Assembly (NCBI GenBank): GCA_004134985.1
Contig: REGQ01000005.1
Span: 1-64,000 of the forward strand
From: Paenibacillaceae bacterium
GTDB lineage: Bacteria > Bacillota > Bacilli > Paenibacillales > Paenibacillaceae
DNA length: 64,000 bases
Direction of reading: 5' to 3'
The notes beneath the pieces are model-generated. The model saw only the letters and a list, made by a program, of their open reading frames with translations, ran no database searches and was not told the origin of the DNA. Both the position numbers and the translations under genes were made by a program. This document shows positions 25,059 through 33,291 of this stretch, in pieces. Position 1 is the stretch's first letter, and each line of letters opens with the position of its first letter.

Positions 25059-25370
25059 ATGATTGTTACAACAACAGCAATCGTTGAAGGCTCCCCGGTC
25101 AGGCAGTACATCGGCGTTGCAACCGGTGAAGTCATTATGGCTGCGAATATCGGCAGAGACTTTCTTGCTTCATTTCGAGATATTGTAGGAGGGCGTTCCA
25201 AAGCCTATGAAACCAAGCTAAAGGAAGCAAGAGACGATGCCTTTAAAGAGATGATGCAGCAAGTATTGCAGATGGGAGGAAATGCCGTTGTTGGCGTCGA
25301 TATCAATTACGAGGTGGTCCGCCAGGGCATGCTGATGGTCGCTGTCAGCGGAACGGCCGTCATTATCTAA
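25059..25370 (+). CDS. YbjQ/UPF0145 family protein
   Basis: This is a 103-aa cytoplasmic protein of the YbjQ (DUF74, heavy-metal-binding-like) family, forming pentameric rings in known structures. Family hallmarks are visible: VEGSPVRQYIGVATGEVIMA, the FRDIVGGRSKAYETKLKEAR segment, and QVLQMGGNAVVGVDINYEVV. Its biological role is unsettled. A strong AGGAGGG precedes the ATG. The M13 peptidase starts 94 nt later in the same direction. A dispersed repeat lies just upstream. Confidence 0.92.
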   Translation: MIVTTTAIVEGSPVRQYIGVATGEVIMAANIGRDFLASFRDIVGGRSKAYETKLKEARDDAFKEMMQQVLQMGGNAVVGVDINYEVVRQGMLMVAVSGTAVII

Positions 25371-25464
25371 GGAGCGGCCTAAACGCGACGATCATTCCGG
25401 GCAAGGTATTTAGTTCAATGTCATCGGTGCCACATCAATAATTCATAATAAGGAGTGTATGCAG

Positions 25465-27798
25465 ATGAAAAAATTTAGCGCTTTATTGCTTTCCGTATGC
25501 TTGCTTACCTCTGGGTTGTCTGTTGCTCATGCAGCAGAGAAAGCCTCATCCGTATGGATGAATGGCGAGCAGATCCAGTTCAGCCAGTCCGAGCCGATTA
25601 TTGAAAAAGGGGTGACGCTTGTCCCGCTGCGTCCGCTGCTGGAGAAGCTGGGGGTCAAAGTAAAGTGGGATAAAGCGACCCGCACCGTGAGCGGTATCAA
25701 GGAAGGCTTCTCCTTGTCCGTGCAATTGGACAGTACACAGGCAACGGCAAACGGCAAAGCCGTCAAGCTGGAGGTCGCGCCAAAGCAAATCCGAAATGTA
25801 ACGTATGTGCCGCTCCGGTTTTTCGCAGAAGCGACAGGTTATAACGTGCAATGGAATCCATCACTGCGCCAGGTTACCCTGAGCGCTAAACAGCCTAATG
25901 AAGTTGCAGCACCTAGACTGCAAGACGACTTTTATGAAGCAGTCAATGCGAAATGGAAGGCATCGACCGAAATACCGGCAGATAAAGTCATCATAGGCGG
26001 TTTAAGTGATCTGGGTGATAAAGTAAGCAAGCAGTTGTCAAAGGATATGGCACAAATGACGGCTGAGGGACGTGACAAAACAGATGACGAGCTCGGCAAC
26101 ATGATTAAGTATTATAAAATTGCTGCGGATCGGGAAACACTGAACAAACAGGGATATGAAGCTATTAAAGCGGATATCGAAAAAATTAAATCGATCAACA
26201 GTTTGGCGGACTTTGCAAAAAATCAAAAAGATCTCCACGTCAGAGGGCTATCTTTACCATTTACTTTGGAAATCTTGTCCGATATGAAGGATGCAACGAA
26301 AACGATACTATACATCAACTCCCCTAAACCGAAACTTGATAAGAGCATGTATGCACCTGATAATCCTCAAGGCCAAGTATTGTTAGGGGCATACAAGAAC
26401 ATGCTGGCAGATCTTTTGGTAAGCGTCGGAGAAACCAAAGAAGAAGCAGAGCGTATTGCCGGTGAAGCGGTGGCGTTCGAAACCGAATTTGCGCAATATA
26501 CAATGTCCGGAGAAGATATGAGTAATATTGAATCGTTTTATAATCCAACAACAGTGAAGGAGCTTAAGGGATATAGTAAACAAGTCGACCTTGAAAAATT
26601 TTTGGTAAATGTTACTGGCAAGAAACCGGAAAAGGTTTCCTTGATGAAATTGGACTATTTTGAAAACCTTGATAAGTTCATCAATGAAAAAAGTTGGGAA
26701 AAAATGAAAAGCTGGACCTACGCAACCTTTGTATTGAACTCCGCCTCGCTGTTGTCCGATGAGTTGGTAGCAAAATCAATGCAATTGAGCAGAGGAGCGG
26801 CAGGCCAAGAACAAATGGCGGTAACGGAGGATACGATTTACAATATGGTCAACGCTGTTTTCAGCGATGTTGCTGGCCAATATTATGGCAAGACCTACCT
26901 TGGAGAAGAAGCGAAGCAGGACATTTCCAGAATGGCGGACAACATGATTGGCGTTTACAAAGAAAAGTTTCTAAAAAATGACTGGATGTCTGAGAAAACC
27001 AAGGCAGAAGCGATTAAAAAACTGGATAACTTGAAAGTAAAAATTGGTTATCCGGACAAGCTCGATGCGGTGTATTCGTCGCTTAAGGTCGATGCCAACA
27101 AGTCATTGTATGAGAACAATCAGGCGATCCAAGCGATCATGACGAAAAACAAATATGCGAAAATCGATCAACCTATTGACCGGAACGAGTGGAGAATAGC
27201 AGCAAACACTGCCAATATGATCTCCGAAGCGCTGACCAACACCATTACGTTCCCTGCCGCTGCTCTTCAGGCGCCATTTTATGATAAAAATCAAAGCGCA
27301 AGCCAGAATTATGGCGGTATAGGTGCGGTTATCGGGCATGAAATTTCTCACACCTTTGATACAAACGGCGCCAAATATGATGGAATTGGAAATCGGGTCA
27401 ACTGGTGGGCAGAAGAGGACTATAAGAAATTCGAAGCCAAAGCTCAGGCTGTTATTGATCAATACAACCAATTGGAGTACCTGGGCCAACAAATCAATGG
27501 ACAACGGTCCGTACCAGAAAATATTGCAGACATTGCCGGACTGCAGGTTGCTCTTGATGCAGTAAAACAATTGCCGGATGCAAATCTGAAAGAGTTCTAT
27601 ACCTCATGGGCAACCGTGTGGAGACAGAAGGTTCGTCCAGAAATTGAACCATTGCTTCTAGCCATCGATCCTAATCCGCCCGTCAAATTCAGGGTAAATG
27701 TCGTGGTAGCCAATACCGATGATTTCTACACGACATTTGGCGTCAAAGAAGGCGATCAGATGTATAAAGCTCCTAAGGACAGAATTAAAATTTGGTAA
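25465..27798 (+). CDS. Secreted M13 (neprilysin/PepO-like) metallopeptidase with stalk domain
   Basis: The product is about 777 aa. Residues 1-24 are a signal peptide ending AHAAE. Residues about 30-145 are a copper-amine-oxidase-like stalk domain (EKGVTLVPLRPLLEKLGVKV, YVPLRFFAEATGYNVQW). From about 150 on it is a full M13 zinc peptidase: VIGHEISHTFD carries the zinc-binding HExxH, SVPENIADIAGLQ the third ligand, and LTNTITFPAAALQAPFYD precedes it. It probably cuts peptides at the cell surface. AAGGAG is nine bases before the chosen ATG; an ATG six bases earlier is too close. A second M13 gene near 38 kb is closely similar but has a lipid anchor instead. Confidence 0.93.
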   Translation: MKKFSALLLSVCLLTSGLSVAHAAEKASSVWMNGEQIQFSQSEPIIEKGVTLVPLRPLLEKLGVKVKWDKATRTVSGIKEGFSLSVQLDSTQATANGKAVKLEVAPKQIRNVTYVPLRFFAEATGYNVQWNPSLRQVTLSAKQPNEVAAPRLQDDFYEAVNAKWKASTEIPADKVIIGGLSDLGDKVSKQLSKDMAQMTAEGRDKTDDELGNMIKYYKIAADRETLNKQGYEAIKADIEKIKSINSLADFAKNQKDLHVRGLSLPFTLEILSDMKDATKTILYINSPKPKLDKSMYAPDNPQGQVLLGAYKNMLADLLVSVGETKEEAERIAGEAVAFETEFAQYTMSGEDMSNIESFYNPTTVKELKGYSKQVDLEKFLVNVTGKKPEKVSLMKLDYFENLDKFINEKSWEKMKSWTYATFVLNSASLLSDELVAKSMQLSRGAAGQEQMAVTEDTIYNMVNAVFSDVAGQYYGKTYLGEEAKQDISRMADNMIGVYKEKFLKNDWMSEKTKAEAIKKLDNLKVKIGYPDKLDAVYSSLKVDANKSLYENNQAIQAIMTKNKYAKIDQPIDRNEWRIAANTANMISEALTNTITFPAAALQAPFYDKNQSASQNYGGIGAVIGHEISHTFDTNGAKYDGIGNRVNWWAEEDYKKFEAKAQAVIDQYNQLEYLGQQINGQRSVPENIADIAGLQVALDAVKQLPDANLKEFYTSWATVWRQKVRPEIEPLLLAIDPNPPVKFRVNVVVANTDDFYTTFGVKEGDQMYKAPKDRIKIW

Positions 27799-27810
27799 AT
27801 CTTCGTCTAA

Positions 27811-27842
27811 AAGTTGCCAGGGATGAACCTGGCAGCTTTTTT
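27811..27842 (+). terminator. Rho-independent terminator
   Basis: AAGTTGCCAGG and CCTGGCAGCTT form an 11-bp stem with one G-U/mismatch, followed by TTTTTT. It lies 13 nt after the M13 stop. It resembles the terminator near 10.1 kb. Confidence 0.85.
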
Positions 27843-27912
27843 GCTGCAATTATTGACTGAATGGTCTGGAATGTGTAATATAGGGGGACCAGGGAGAAAG
27901 GAGGACAACGAG

Positions 27913-28500
27913 ATGGCAAGAAGCAAGGAGTTTGATACTACCGAGGTGCTGCATAAGGCGATGAAAGTTTTCGGTTATTATGGCTACGAAGGCACATCTC
28001 TCCAAACCTTGCTTGATGGTTTAGGGATTGCTCGTCAGAGTCTTTATGACACTTATGGGACGAAGAGAGAGCTATTCATCAAGGCTGTGCAGCATTATGT
28101 AGATGAGAAATCATCTGCAGTTGTTGCCTACTTGGAGCGTGCGGAGCCCGTAAGAAAAGTGATCGCCGAAATTTTTCAAACGATTGTATCTGCACTGCAG
28201 GACGAAGAGCGGCGAGAGGAATGTTTGATCTTGTACAGTGCCATCGACCAGGCACCTCACGATCCCGAAATCGCAGCTCTTTTTGAACGAGATCGTATGT
28301 TATTGGAAAAAGCTTTCTATGAAGCATTGGTTCGTGCTCAAAGTCGGGGAGAGATAAATCAAAATCAGGACTTAAATGCGCTTGCGCGGTACTTATATCA
28401 TGCCCGATACGGGTTGACGCAAGTGGCAAAACTATCCTGTGACCCTAAAGTTTTAGAAGATGTTTCAGCCGTTGTACTCTCTACGCTCGATCATTATTGA
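27913..28500 (+). CDS. TetR-family regulator of the adjacent MFS gene
   Basis: The product is 195 aa. The DNA-binding part reads EVLHKAMKVFGYYGYEGTSL, then GLGIARQSLYDTYGTKRELF, typical of the AcrR-like group with ARQSLYDTYG. MARSKEF is the start because AAAGGAGG lies 10 nt before; the frame is open 99 nt further up, across the terminator, but that part is not conserved. The MFS gene follows after 195 nt that hold three matching palindromes, so this protein probably represses the exporter. Its ligand is likely the exported drug. Confidence 0.92.
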   Translation: MARSKEFDTTEVLHKAMKVFGYYGYEGTSLQTLLDGLGIARQSLYDTYGTKRELFIKAVQHYVDEKSSAVVAYLERAEPVRKVIAEIFQTIVSALQDEERREECLILYSAIDQAPHDPEIAALFERDRMLLEKAFYEALVRAQSRGEINQNQDLNALARYLYHARYGLTQVAKLSCDPKVLEDVSAVVLSTLDHY

Positions 28501-28564
28501 TGGAGCGGGAGGGGGAACTTTATTTGTCAGGTGATATTAGAAAGTCATTTTTTTTATTAATATT

Positions 28565-28673
28565 AGACTGTTCAGTCTGCAATATCCCTTGATGAAAAAT
28601 AACCAAATAACATTCTGCACAAATTAGACTGAATAGTCTATAATTTTTTTGATCAAAACGGACTGTTTAGTCT
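28565..28673 (+). promoter_or_regulatory. Three TetR-type operators and promoter of the MFS gene
   Basis: Inverted repeats AGACTGTTCAGTCT (28565-28578), AGACTGAATAGTCT (28626-28639) and GGACTGTTTAGTCT (28660-28673) share one consensus. The middle one ends in the -10 box TATAAT (28639-28644), with a weak -35, TGCACA, 17 nt upstream. The last is 22 nt before the start codon. Confidence 0.8.
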
Positions 28674-28695
28674 ATAAAGAAAGGACGATTCAATA

Positions 28696-30123
28696 ATGAA
28701 TATAAACAGGCATAAAGGTCTTGCATTAATGTTACTGGCGGTATCCCAGTTAATCTTGGCGCTTGATTACACCATTATTTTTGTAGCCTTGCCTTCATTA
28801 GGGGAGGCTCTGGGGTTCTCGGCAAATAATTTGCAGTGGGTTGTCAGTGCGTACTCGCTTGTTTTCGGGGGATTTCTGCTGATCGGAGGACGACTGTCTG
28901 ACTTGCTCGGGAGGCGTAAAATGTTTATCGTCGCGATGCTCCTTTTCGGACTAGGTTCATTGCTCGGCGGTCTGGCAACCTCACAAATTATCCTGATCAT
29001 TGCAAGGGGGCTGCAGGGACTTGGCGGAGCGCTGTTGGCACCATCAACATTGTCGTTAATTATGTCTAATTTTGATGAAGGCGCCGAGCGGAACCGTGCA
29101 ATGGGCATTTGGGCAGCGATGGGCGGCGTTGGTCTCTCGATCGGATTGCTGCTTGGCGGAGTATTAACCAGTTACATCGGTTGGGAATCCACGTTCTTCG
29201 TTAACGTACCGATCACGATAATCGCGATCATTCTCGCGCCTATAGTACTTGTGGAGAGCAAAGTCGAATCGGGTAAAAGGCACTATGACGCGGCAGGCAC
29301 GATATCAGTGACGGCAGGCATGATCCTTATCGTCTTTTACTTGATTCAGTCTCCAGTAGAAGGTTGGGGCAGTGCGGGGACGCTTACGTTCGGAATCATC
29401 GGTACCGTTCTGCTTCTGCTGTTCATCATAATCGAGAACCGTACGAAAGAACCTTTACTCCCGTTCAGATTGTTTCGCAATCGCAACCTTATCGGAGCTG
29501 CTTTGATGGCGGCATTGTTCTCGGCTTCGTTCGGTACGCTGTACTACTTTTTGACATTGTATATGCAAGGTGTATTACACTTACCGGCAATCCAATCCGG
29601 ACTAAGCTTCTTGCCGCTAACGATCAGCGCATTCTTTGGCGCAAAGCTTGTTAATAAAATGTTGTCATCGGTCGGGGTAGCCAGTACGCTTGCCATCGGC
29701 ATGGGGCTAGGAGGCATTGGATTCCTACTGCTTAGTGGGCTCTCCGTGTCGGGCAATGCATGGGGGATCATTCCTGGCATCGTCATTATCGGCATCGGTC
29801 AGGCGCTCGTTTTTACGACCATGTTTATTGCGGGCAGCACGGGAATCGATCCAAAGGAACAGGGCGTGGGATCTGCGATGATTTCGACCGGTCAACAAAT
29901 CGGCGGTGCCGTTGGTTTGGCTGTCATTATGGCCATCATTTCTGCTAGCCTGGGATCGGACGCATCGCTGGAATCGATGGCTGCTACTGATTTGAATCAA
30001 GCGATTCGCACGGCATTCCTAATCGCCGCCAGCATTACGGCGGTGGCCATTCTTATCGCTTTCGCGACACTAAGACAGAAGAAGATTTCCAACATCAAGG
30101 CAACAAATCACGCACCGCATTGA
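28696..30123 (+). CDS. MFS drug exporter, DHA2 (14-helix) family
   Basis: This is a 475-aa proton-driven exporter. About fourteen helices are seen. Family motifs are clear: LDYTIIFVALPSLGEALGFS (motif D1), GGRLSDLLGRRKMF (motif A), and RGLQGLGGALLAPSTLSLIM (motif B region), as in EmrB/QacA-like pumps. It is the presumed target of the TetR gene upstream and has three operators in its promoter region. AAAGGA precedes the ATG. Substrates of this family are hydrophobic drugs and dyes; none can be named. No terminator was seen right after it; an epimerase relic follows. Confidence 0.92.
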   Translation: MNINRHKGLALMLLAVSQLILALDYTIIFVALPSLGEALGFSANNLQWVVSAYSLVFGGFLLIGGRLSDLLGRRKMFIVAMLLFGLGSLLGGLATSQIILIIARGLQGLGGALLAPSTLSLIMSNFDEGAERNRAMGIWAAMGGVGLSIGLLLGGVLTSYIGWESTFFVNVPITIIAIILAPIVLVESKVESGKRHYDAAGTISVTAGMILIVFYLIQSPVEGWGSAGTLTFGIIGTVLLLLFIIIENRTKEPLLPFRLFRNRNLIGAALMAALFSASFGTLYYFLTLYMQGVLHLPAIQSGLSFLPLTISAFFGAKLVNKMLSSVGVASTLAIGMGLGGIGFLLLSGLSVSGNAWGIIPGIVIIGIGQALVFTTMFIAGSTGIDPKEQGVGSAMISTGQQIGGAVGLAVIMAIISASLGSDASLESMAATDLNQAIRTAFLIAASITAVAILIAFATLRQKKISNIKATNHAPH

Positions 30124-30147
30124 TCAAACGGAACGGGAATTATACCA

Positions 30148-30312
30148 TAAATGCGACACCGCCATTTTGACTCGTCTGGTTCGCGATAACAGCCGCTCAG
30201 GCGTTCCCCTATTAACGGCGGCCGCGCGTTGCTCGATCTCACTTATGTCGAATGCCGTTGATGCGATCATTCTGGCAGCGGCTGCGCCGACTGATGCGAT
30301 GGGCCGCCCTGT
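30148..30312 (+). pseudogene. Fragment of an NAD-dependent epimerase gene
   Basis: About 165 nt match, base by base with few changes, the part of the intact epimerase gene at about 46033-46196 (TCGTCTG, AACAGCCGCTCAGGC, CTCGATCTCACTTATGTCGA and GCAGCGGCTGCGCC are shared). Two small deletions shift the frame in the middle and then restore it. It has no start, stop context or ribosome site. It marks a copy-and-decay event between two points 16 kb apart. Confidence 0.85.
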
Positions 30313-30322
30313 TGAGCTCATA

Positions 30323-30475
30323 AAATTGTTGTATTTTCTGCAAGATTTCAGTGCATAATCTGTCATTCCGCTGAAATTGTTGTATTTTTTGCAAGAATTC
30401 AGCTCATAATCTGTTATTTTCCTGAAATTGTTGTATTTTATACAATATTTTTGGCGTAATAGCATTAATTAGGCA
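30323..30475. repeat. Tandem array of three 51-nt units
   Basis: AAATTGTTGTATTTT starts units at 30323, 30374 and 30425, each exactly 51 nt apart. The first two share most positions (GCAAGA, TTCAG, ATAATCTGT); the third is diverged after TACAATATT. Each unit holds a small imperfect hairpin (AATTGTTG with CAAGAATT). Inverted pieces (ATACAACAACTT) follow near 30500. Related units are at 61.2-61.4 kb. The rest of 30124-30699 has only the epimerase relic and a terminator. Confidence 0.8.
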
Positions 30476-30542
30476 TTATTGTTGTAAGAAATGAGAAATA
30501 CAACAACTTCTATAACGCCTTGATTGAATTCACCCCCAACTA

Positions 30543-30588
30543 AACCAAGGAACTAAGCGGCCTGTACTTGCTTAGCTCCTTGGTTTTT
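30543..30588. terminator. Strong hairpin terminator, copy 1
   Basis: AACCAAGGAACTAAGC and GCTTAGCTCCTTGGTT pair over 16 positions with one mismatch, followed by TTT. Nearly the same sequence ends the MFS gene near 49.0 kb. Confidence 0.8.
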
Positions 30589-30649
30589 GGCGTCTCCCTT
30601 CAATGAAAAATAAATCAAAGTTAACGCATCGGAAAATAATAAATTTCCG

Positions 30650-30679
30650 TTGACAACTATACCGTCCAGCCAGTACAGT
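30650..30679 (+). promoter_or_regulatory. Promoter of the tetR-ssu region
   Basis: TTGACA (30650-30655) and TACAGT (30674-30679) are 18 nt apart, 20 nt before the TetR start. The -35 is perfect. The spacer ACCGTCCAGCCAGTAC may hold a degenerate operator for the TetR protein. Confidence 0.55.
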
Positions 30680-30699
30680 AGAGGGGAGGGGGAATAGGC

Positions 30700-31257
30700 A
30701 TGGGACAGAGCTCCAAGCGCAGTGAAATATTGAAAGTAGCGTGTAAACTAGTGAGCGAGAAGGGTGCATCCAAGCTGACACTGGACGCTGTAGCCAAGGA
30801 AGCGGGTGTCAGTAAGGGCGGATTGCTGTACCATTTTCCAACTAAGGAAGCATTGATTCAGGCCACCCTTGACGATTTTCTTAACCGTTTTGATTCAAAT
30901 ACGGATGAAGAAGCGTCCAACAATACCAAATTGAATAACGGCTGGGCTGAGGCGTATCTTATCGAAACCTTCGAAATCAGCAAGGAAGATCTGGAAATGA
31001 GCGCGAGCATTCTGGCGGCTGCGGCCAGCAATCCTAACCTGCTCGAGCCTATGCGGCAGAGATATGTATTGTGGCAGAACCGGATGATAGCAGAGTGTAA
31101 GGACCCGGTGGAAGCTACGGCTGCACGTTTGGCTGCGGACGGTTTGTTTTTTTGCGAGCTGTTCAACTTTGCTCCCTTGGATGAGAAGCTTCGAGTGGAT
31201 GTACTTTCATACCTACAGACAATGGTTAAGAAGAGAGAAATGAAATCGGGCAGCTAG
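30700..31257 (+). CDS. TetR-family regulator upstream of the sulfonate operon
   Basis: The product is 185 aa. The helix-turn-helix is complete: LVSEKGASKLTLDAVAKEAG, then VSKGGLLYHFPTKEALIQAT. The KGGLLYHF recognition helix is typical of one TetR branch that controls transporters and detoxification genes. A very strong GAGGGGAGGGGG precedes the ATG. It lies 118 nt upstream of the ssuC-like gene in the same direction, so it may control that operon, but TetR control of sulfonate use is not the usual Bacillus arrangement, where CymR acts. Confidence 0.9.
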   Translation: MGQSSKRSEILKVACKLVSEKGASKLTLDAVAKEAGVSKGGLLYHFPTKEALIQATLDDFLNRFDSNTDEEASNNTKLNNGWAEAYLIETFEISKEDLEMSASILAAAASNPNLLEPMRQRYVLWQNRMIAECKDPVEATAARLAADGLFFCELFNFAPLDEKLRVDVLSYLQTMVKKREMKSGS

Positions 31258-31305
31258 GCTTATCCTTCGCTGGCCATAGCGACCCGACAACGGGAGAATT
31301 TAATC

Positions 31306-31335
31306 GGATTAGTGCGTCTCAAAGCCGACTAATCC
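31306..31335 (+). promoter_or_regulatory. Inverted repeat upstream of the ssu-type operon
   Basis: GGATTAGT and ACTAATCC pair perfectly across 14 nt, ending 40 nt before the permease start and followed by the -10-like TATATAAAT. It could be an operator or a small terminator of the TetR gene. Confidence 0.4.
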
Positions 31336-31375
31336 TATATAAATAATGAATAATTTAAGGGATGAGGTGATTAAT

Positions 31376-32155
31376 ATGGAAAAGCACGCGAAGCATGAGT
31401 TACGTTATTTCTTTATCTCGATGGCTTCGGTGCTTGTAGTTCTTGGTTTATGGTGGATTGCTAGCGAAAACAAATGGGTTAATCCTTTGTTTTTGCCAAC
31501 ACCTGAGGATGTTTGGTCGGCTTTCATGGATATTGCAAGGGAGGGCTACAAGGATTCCACTCTGCTGGAGCATATCGGAGCAAGTCTCAGGCGAATTGGG
31601 ATCGCATTAGCCTTCGTGTTCGTCACCGCAGTGCCACTTGGCATTCTATGTGGACGTATACGCTGGATTCGGGCAGTTTTCGATCCCTTTATTGAATTTT
31701 ATCGTCCACTGCCGCCGCTTGCCTACTATTCTCTGTTGGTTCTATTTTTTGGCATTCAGGATACGTCCAAGATTGTACTGCTTTTTCTAAGTGGGTTTGC
31801 TCCGCTATTTATTGCAACGGTGTATAGCAGCAGCCGCATCCCGGTTGACCGGCTTCATGGAGCTAAGTCGTTGGGGGCCAAGGGATGGAGAATTTATGTG
31901 TATGTGATTTTTCCATCTTGTCTGCCTGACGTACTAACTGCTCTTCGGACTACGGTTGGTATTACATATGCGACGCTGGTGGCTGCGGAGATGATCGCTG
32001 CTATATCCGGTATTGGCTGGATGGTTCTGGATGCAAGCAAGTATTTGCGTAGCGATATTATTTATGCGGCGATTTTAATTATGGGGCTTATAGCAATATT
32101 GATCGATTTATGCTTGCGGGCGCTTATTCGCCGAGTATCGCCATGGACAGAATAA
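31376..32155 (+). CDS. ssuC: Sulfonate/taurine ABC transporter permease (SsuC/TauC)
   Basis: This is a 259-aa inner-membrane permease of the nitrate/sulfonate/taurine family with six helices. The family marks are LFLPTPEDVWSAFMDIAREG near the N-terminus, the loop FYRPLPPLAYYSLLVLFFGI, and the EAA-like segment HGAKSLGAKGWRIYVYVIFP. MEKHAKHE is the start, because GAGGTG lies six to seven bases before; an in-frame ATG 30 nt earlier has a weaker site. It is the first of four genes (permease, binding protein, ATPase, monooxygenase) with short gaps, an order that differs from the ssuBACD order of Bacillus subtilis. Confidence 0.9.
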   Translation: MEKHAKHELRYFFISMASVLVVLGLWWIASENKWVNPLFLPTPEDVWSAFMDIAREGYKDSTLLEHIGASLRRIGIALAFVFVTAVPLGILCGRIRWIRAVFDPFIEFYRPLPPLAYYSLLVLFFGIQDTSKIVLLFLSGFAPLFIATVYSSSRIPVDRLHGAKSLGAKGWRIYVYVIFPSCLPDVLTALRTTVGITYATLVAAEMIAAISGIGWMVLDASKYLRSDIIYAAILIMGLIAILIDLCLRALIRRVSPWTE

Positions 32156-32200
32156 TAGTTAAGTAAGGTACCTTTTAGAGGTGAACAGGAGGCTGAAACA

Positions 32201-33262
32201 ATGACGCATTTGCAAAGAAAATTAGCTTCTCGCTTAATGATGACTCTTCTGATTTTGCTGGTAGTGGCAGCTTGCAGCAGCAAGACAGAGGGAACGGTGG
32301 CGAGCACAACAGGCCAAGCTGCAGAGAAAAGTTTGCCAGCCGAGATCCGCATCGGATATCAGGTTTCACCTAACGGAGAATTGGTAGCCAAGGCGCTAGG
32401 ACTTGCAGAAAAGCATTTTCCCGGAGTTAAGATCTCCTGGTTAAAGTTTGAGTCCGGTCGCGATGTCAATACGGCAATTGCAAGCGGCAGTATCGATTTT
32501 GGCTTGTTAGGTACGCCTCCGGGTGCATCTGGTATCGCGCAAGGGCTTCCTAATCAAATCTACTATATTCATGATGTCATTGGAGAAAGTGAAGCGCTGG
32601 TCGTACAAGAGAAATCCTCGATAGAAAAGCTGCGAGATATTGAAGGGAAAACGATCGCGACTACATTCGGATCCACTTCACACTTTAGTTTACTGTCTGC
32701 AATGAAACAGGAAGGGATAGATTCCAAAACAGTCAAGCTGATTGATATGCAAGCTCCGGATTTACTGGCGGCTTGGCAGCGTGGAGATATCGATGGAGCC
32801 TATACATGGCAGCCTGTGCAAGCTAAGCTTCTGGCAGAGAATGGCCGGATTATTATTACATCCAAGGAAGTGGCAGACAAGGGAGCGCTGACGGGTGAGT
32901 TTGGTGTTGTGCATAATGATTTTATTGCAAAGTATCCGGAAGCGGTAAAAACCTATATTAAGGTGCTGGATGAGGGAACGAAATTTTACCGGGAGCATTC
33001 GGAGGAGGCTGCTGAGGCGCTGTCCAAGGAGTTGGGACTCTCCCCCGAGGAAACGCTTAAAGCGATGCAGGAAATAACGGTCTTGGACGCCTCCGAGCAA
33101 ACCAGCCCTAAATATATGGGGACACCTGAGCAGCCTGGAAAATTGGCAACGCTGCTGAAGGAGACCGCCGATTTTTTGGTGGAACAGAAGTCGATCAAGC
33201 AAGCACCTGAATTGTCTGTCTTTACCGAATCGATTCGTAATGATTTATATACACAACCCTGA
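32201..33262 (+). CDS. ssuA: Sulfonate/taurine-binding lipoprotein (SsuA/TauA)
   Basis: The product is 353 aa. A lipoprotein signal ends in VVAACSS with the lipidated Cys near residue 26. The mature part is an SsuA/THI5-like binding protein: IRIGYQVSPNGELVAKALGL, FESGRDVNTAIASGSIDFGL, GKTIATTFGSTSHFSLLSAM, and DGAYTWQPVQAKLL. It should hand sulfonates such as taurine or alkanesulfonates to the permease. AGGAGG precedes the ATG. The gene is 45 nt after the permease and 29 nt before the ATPase. Confidence 0.92.
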   Translation: MTHLQRKLASRLMMTLLILLVVAACSSKTEGTVASTTGQAAEKSLPAEIRIGYQVSPNGELVAKALGLAEKHFPGVKISWLKFESGRDVNTAIASGSIDFGLLGTPPGASGIAQGLPNQIYYIHDVIGESEALVVQEKSSIEKLRDIEGKTIATTFGSTSHFSLLSAMKQEGIDSKTVKLIDMQAPDLLAAWQRGDIDGAYTWQPVQAKLLAENGRIIITSKEVADKGALTGEFGVVHNDFIAKYPEAVKTYIKVLDEGTKFYREHSEEAAEALSKELGLSPEETLKAMQEITVLDASEQTSPKYMGTPEQPGKLATLLKETADFLVEQKSIKQAPELSVFTESIRNDLYTQP

Positions 33263-33291
33263 CGATTTTGAAATAAGAAGGGAGAGCAATC

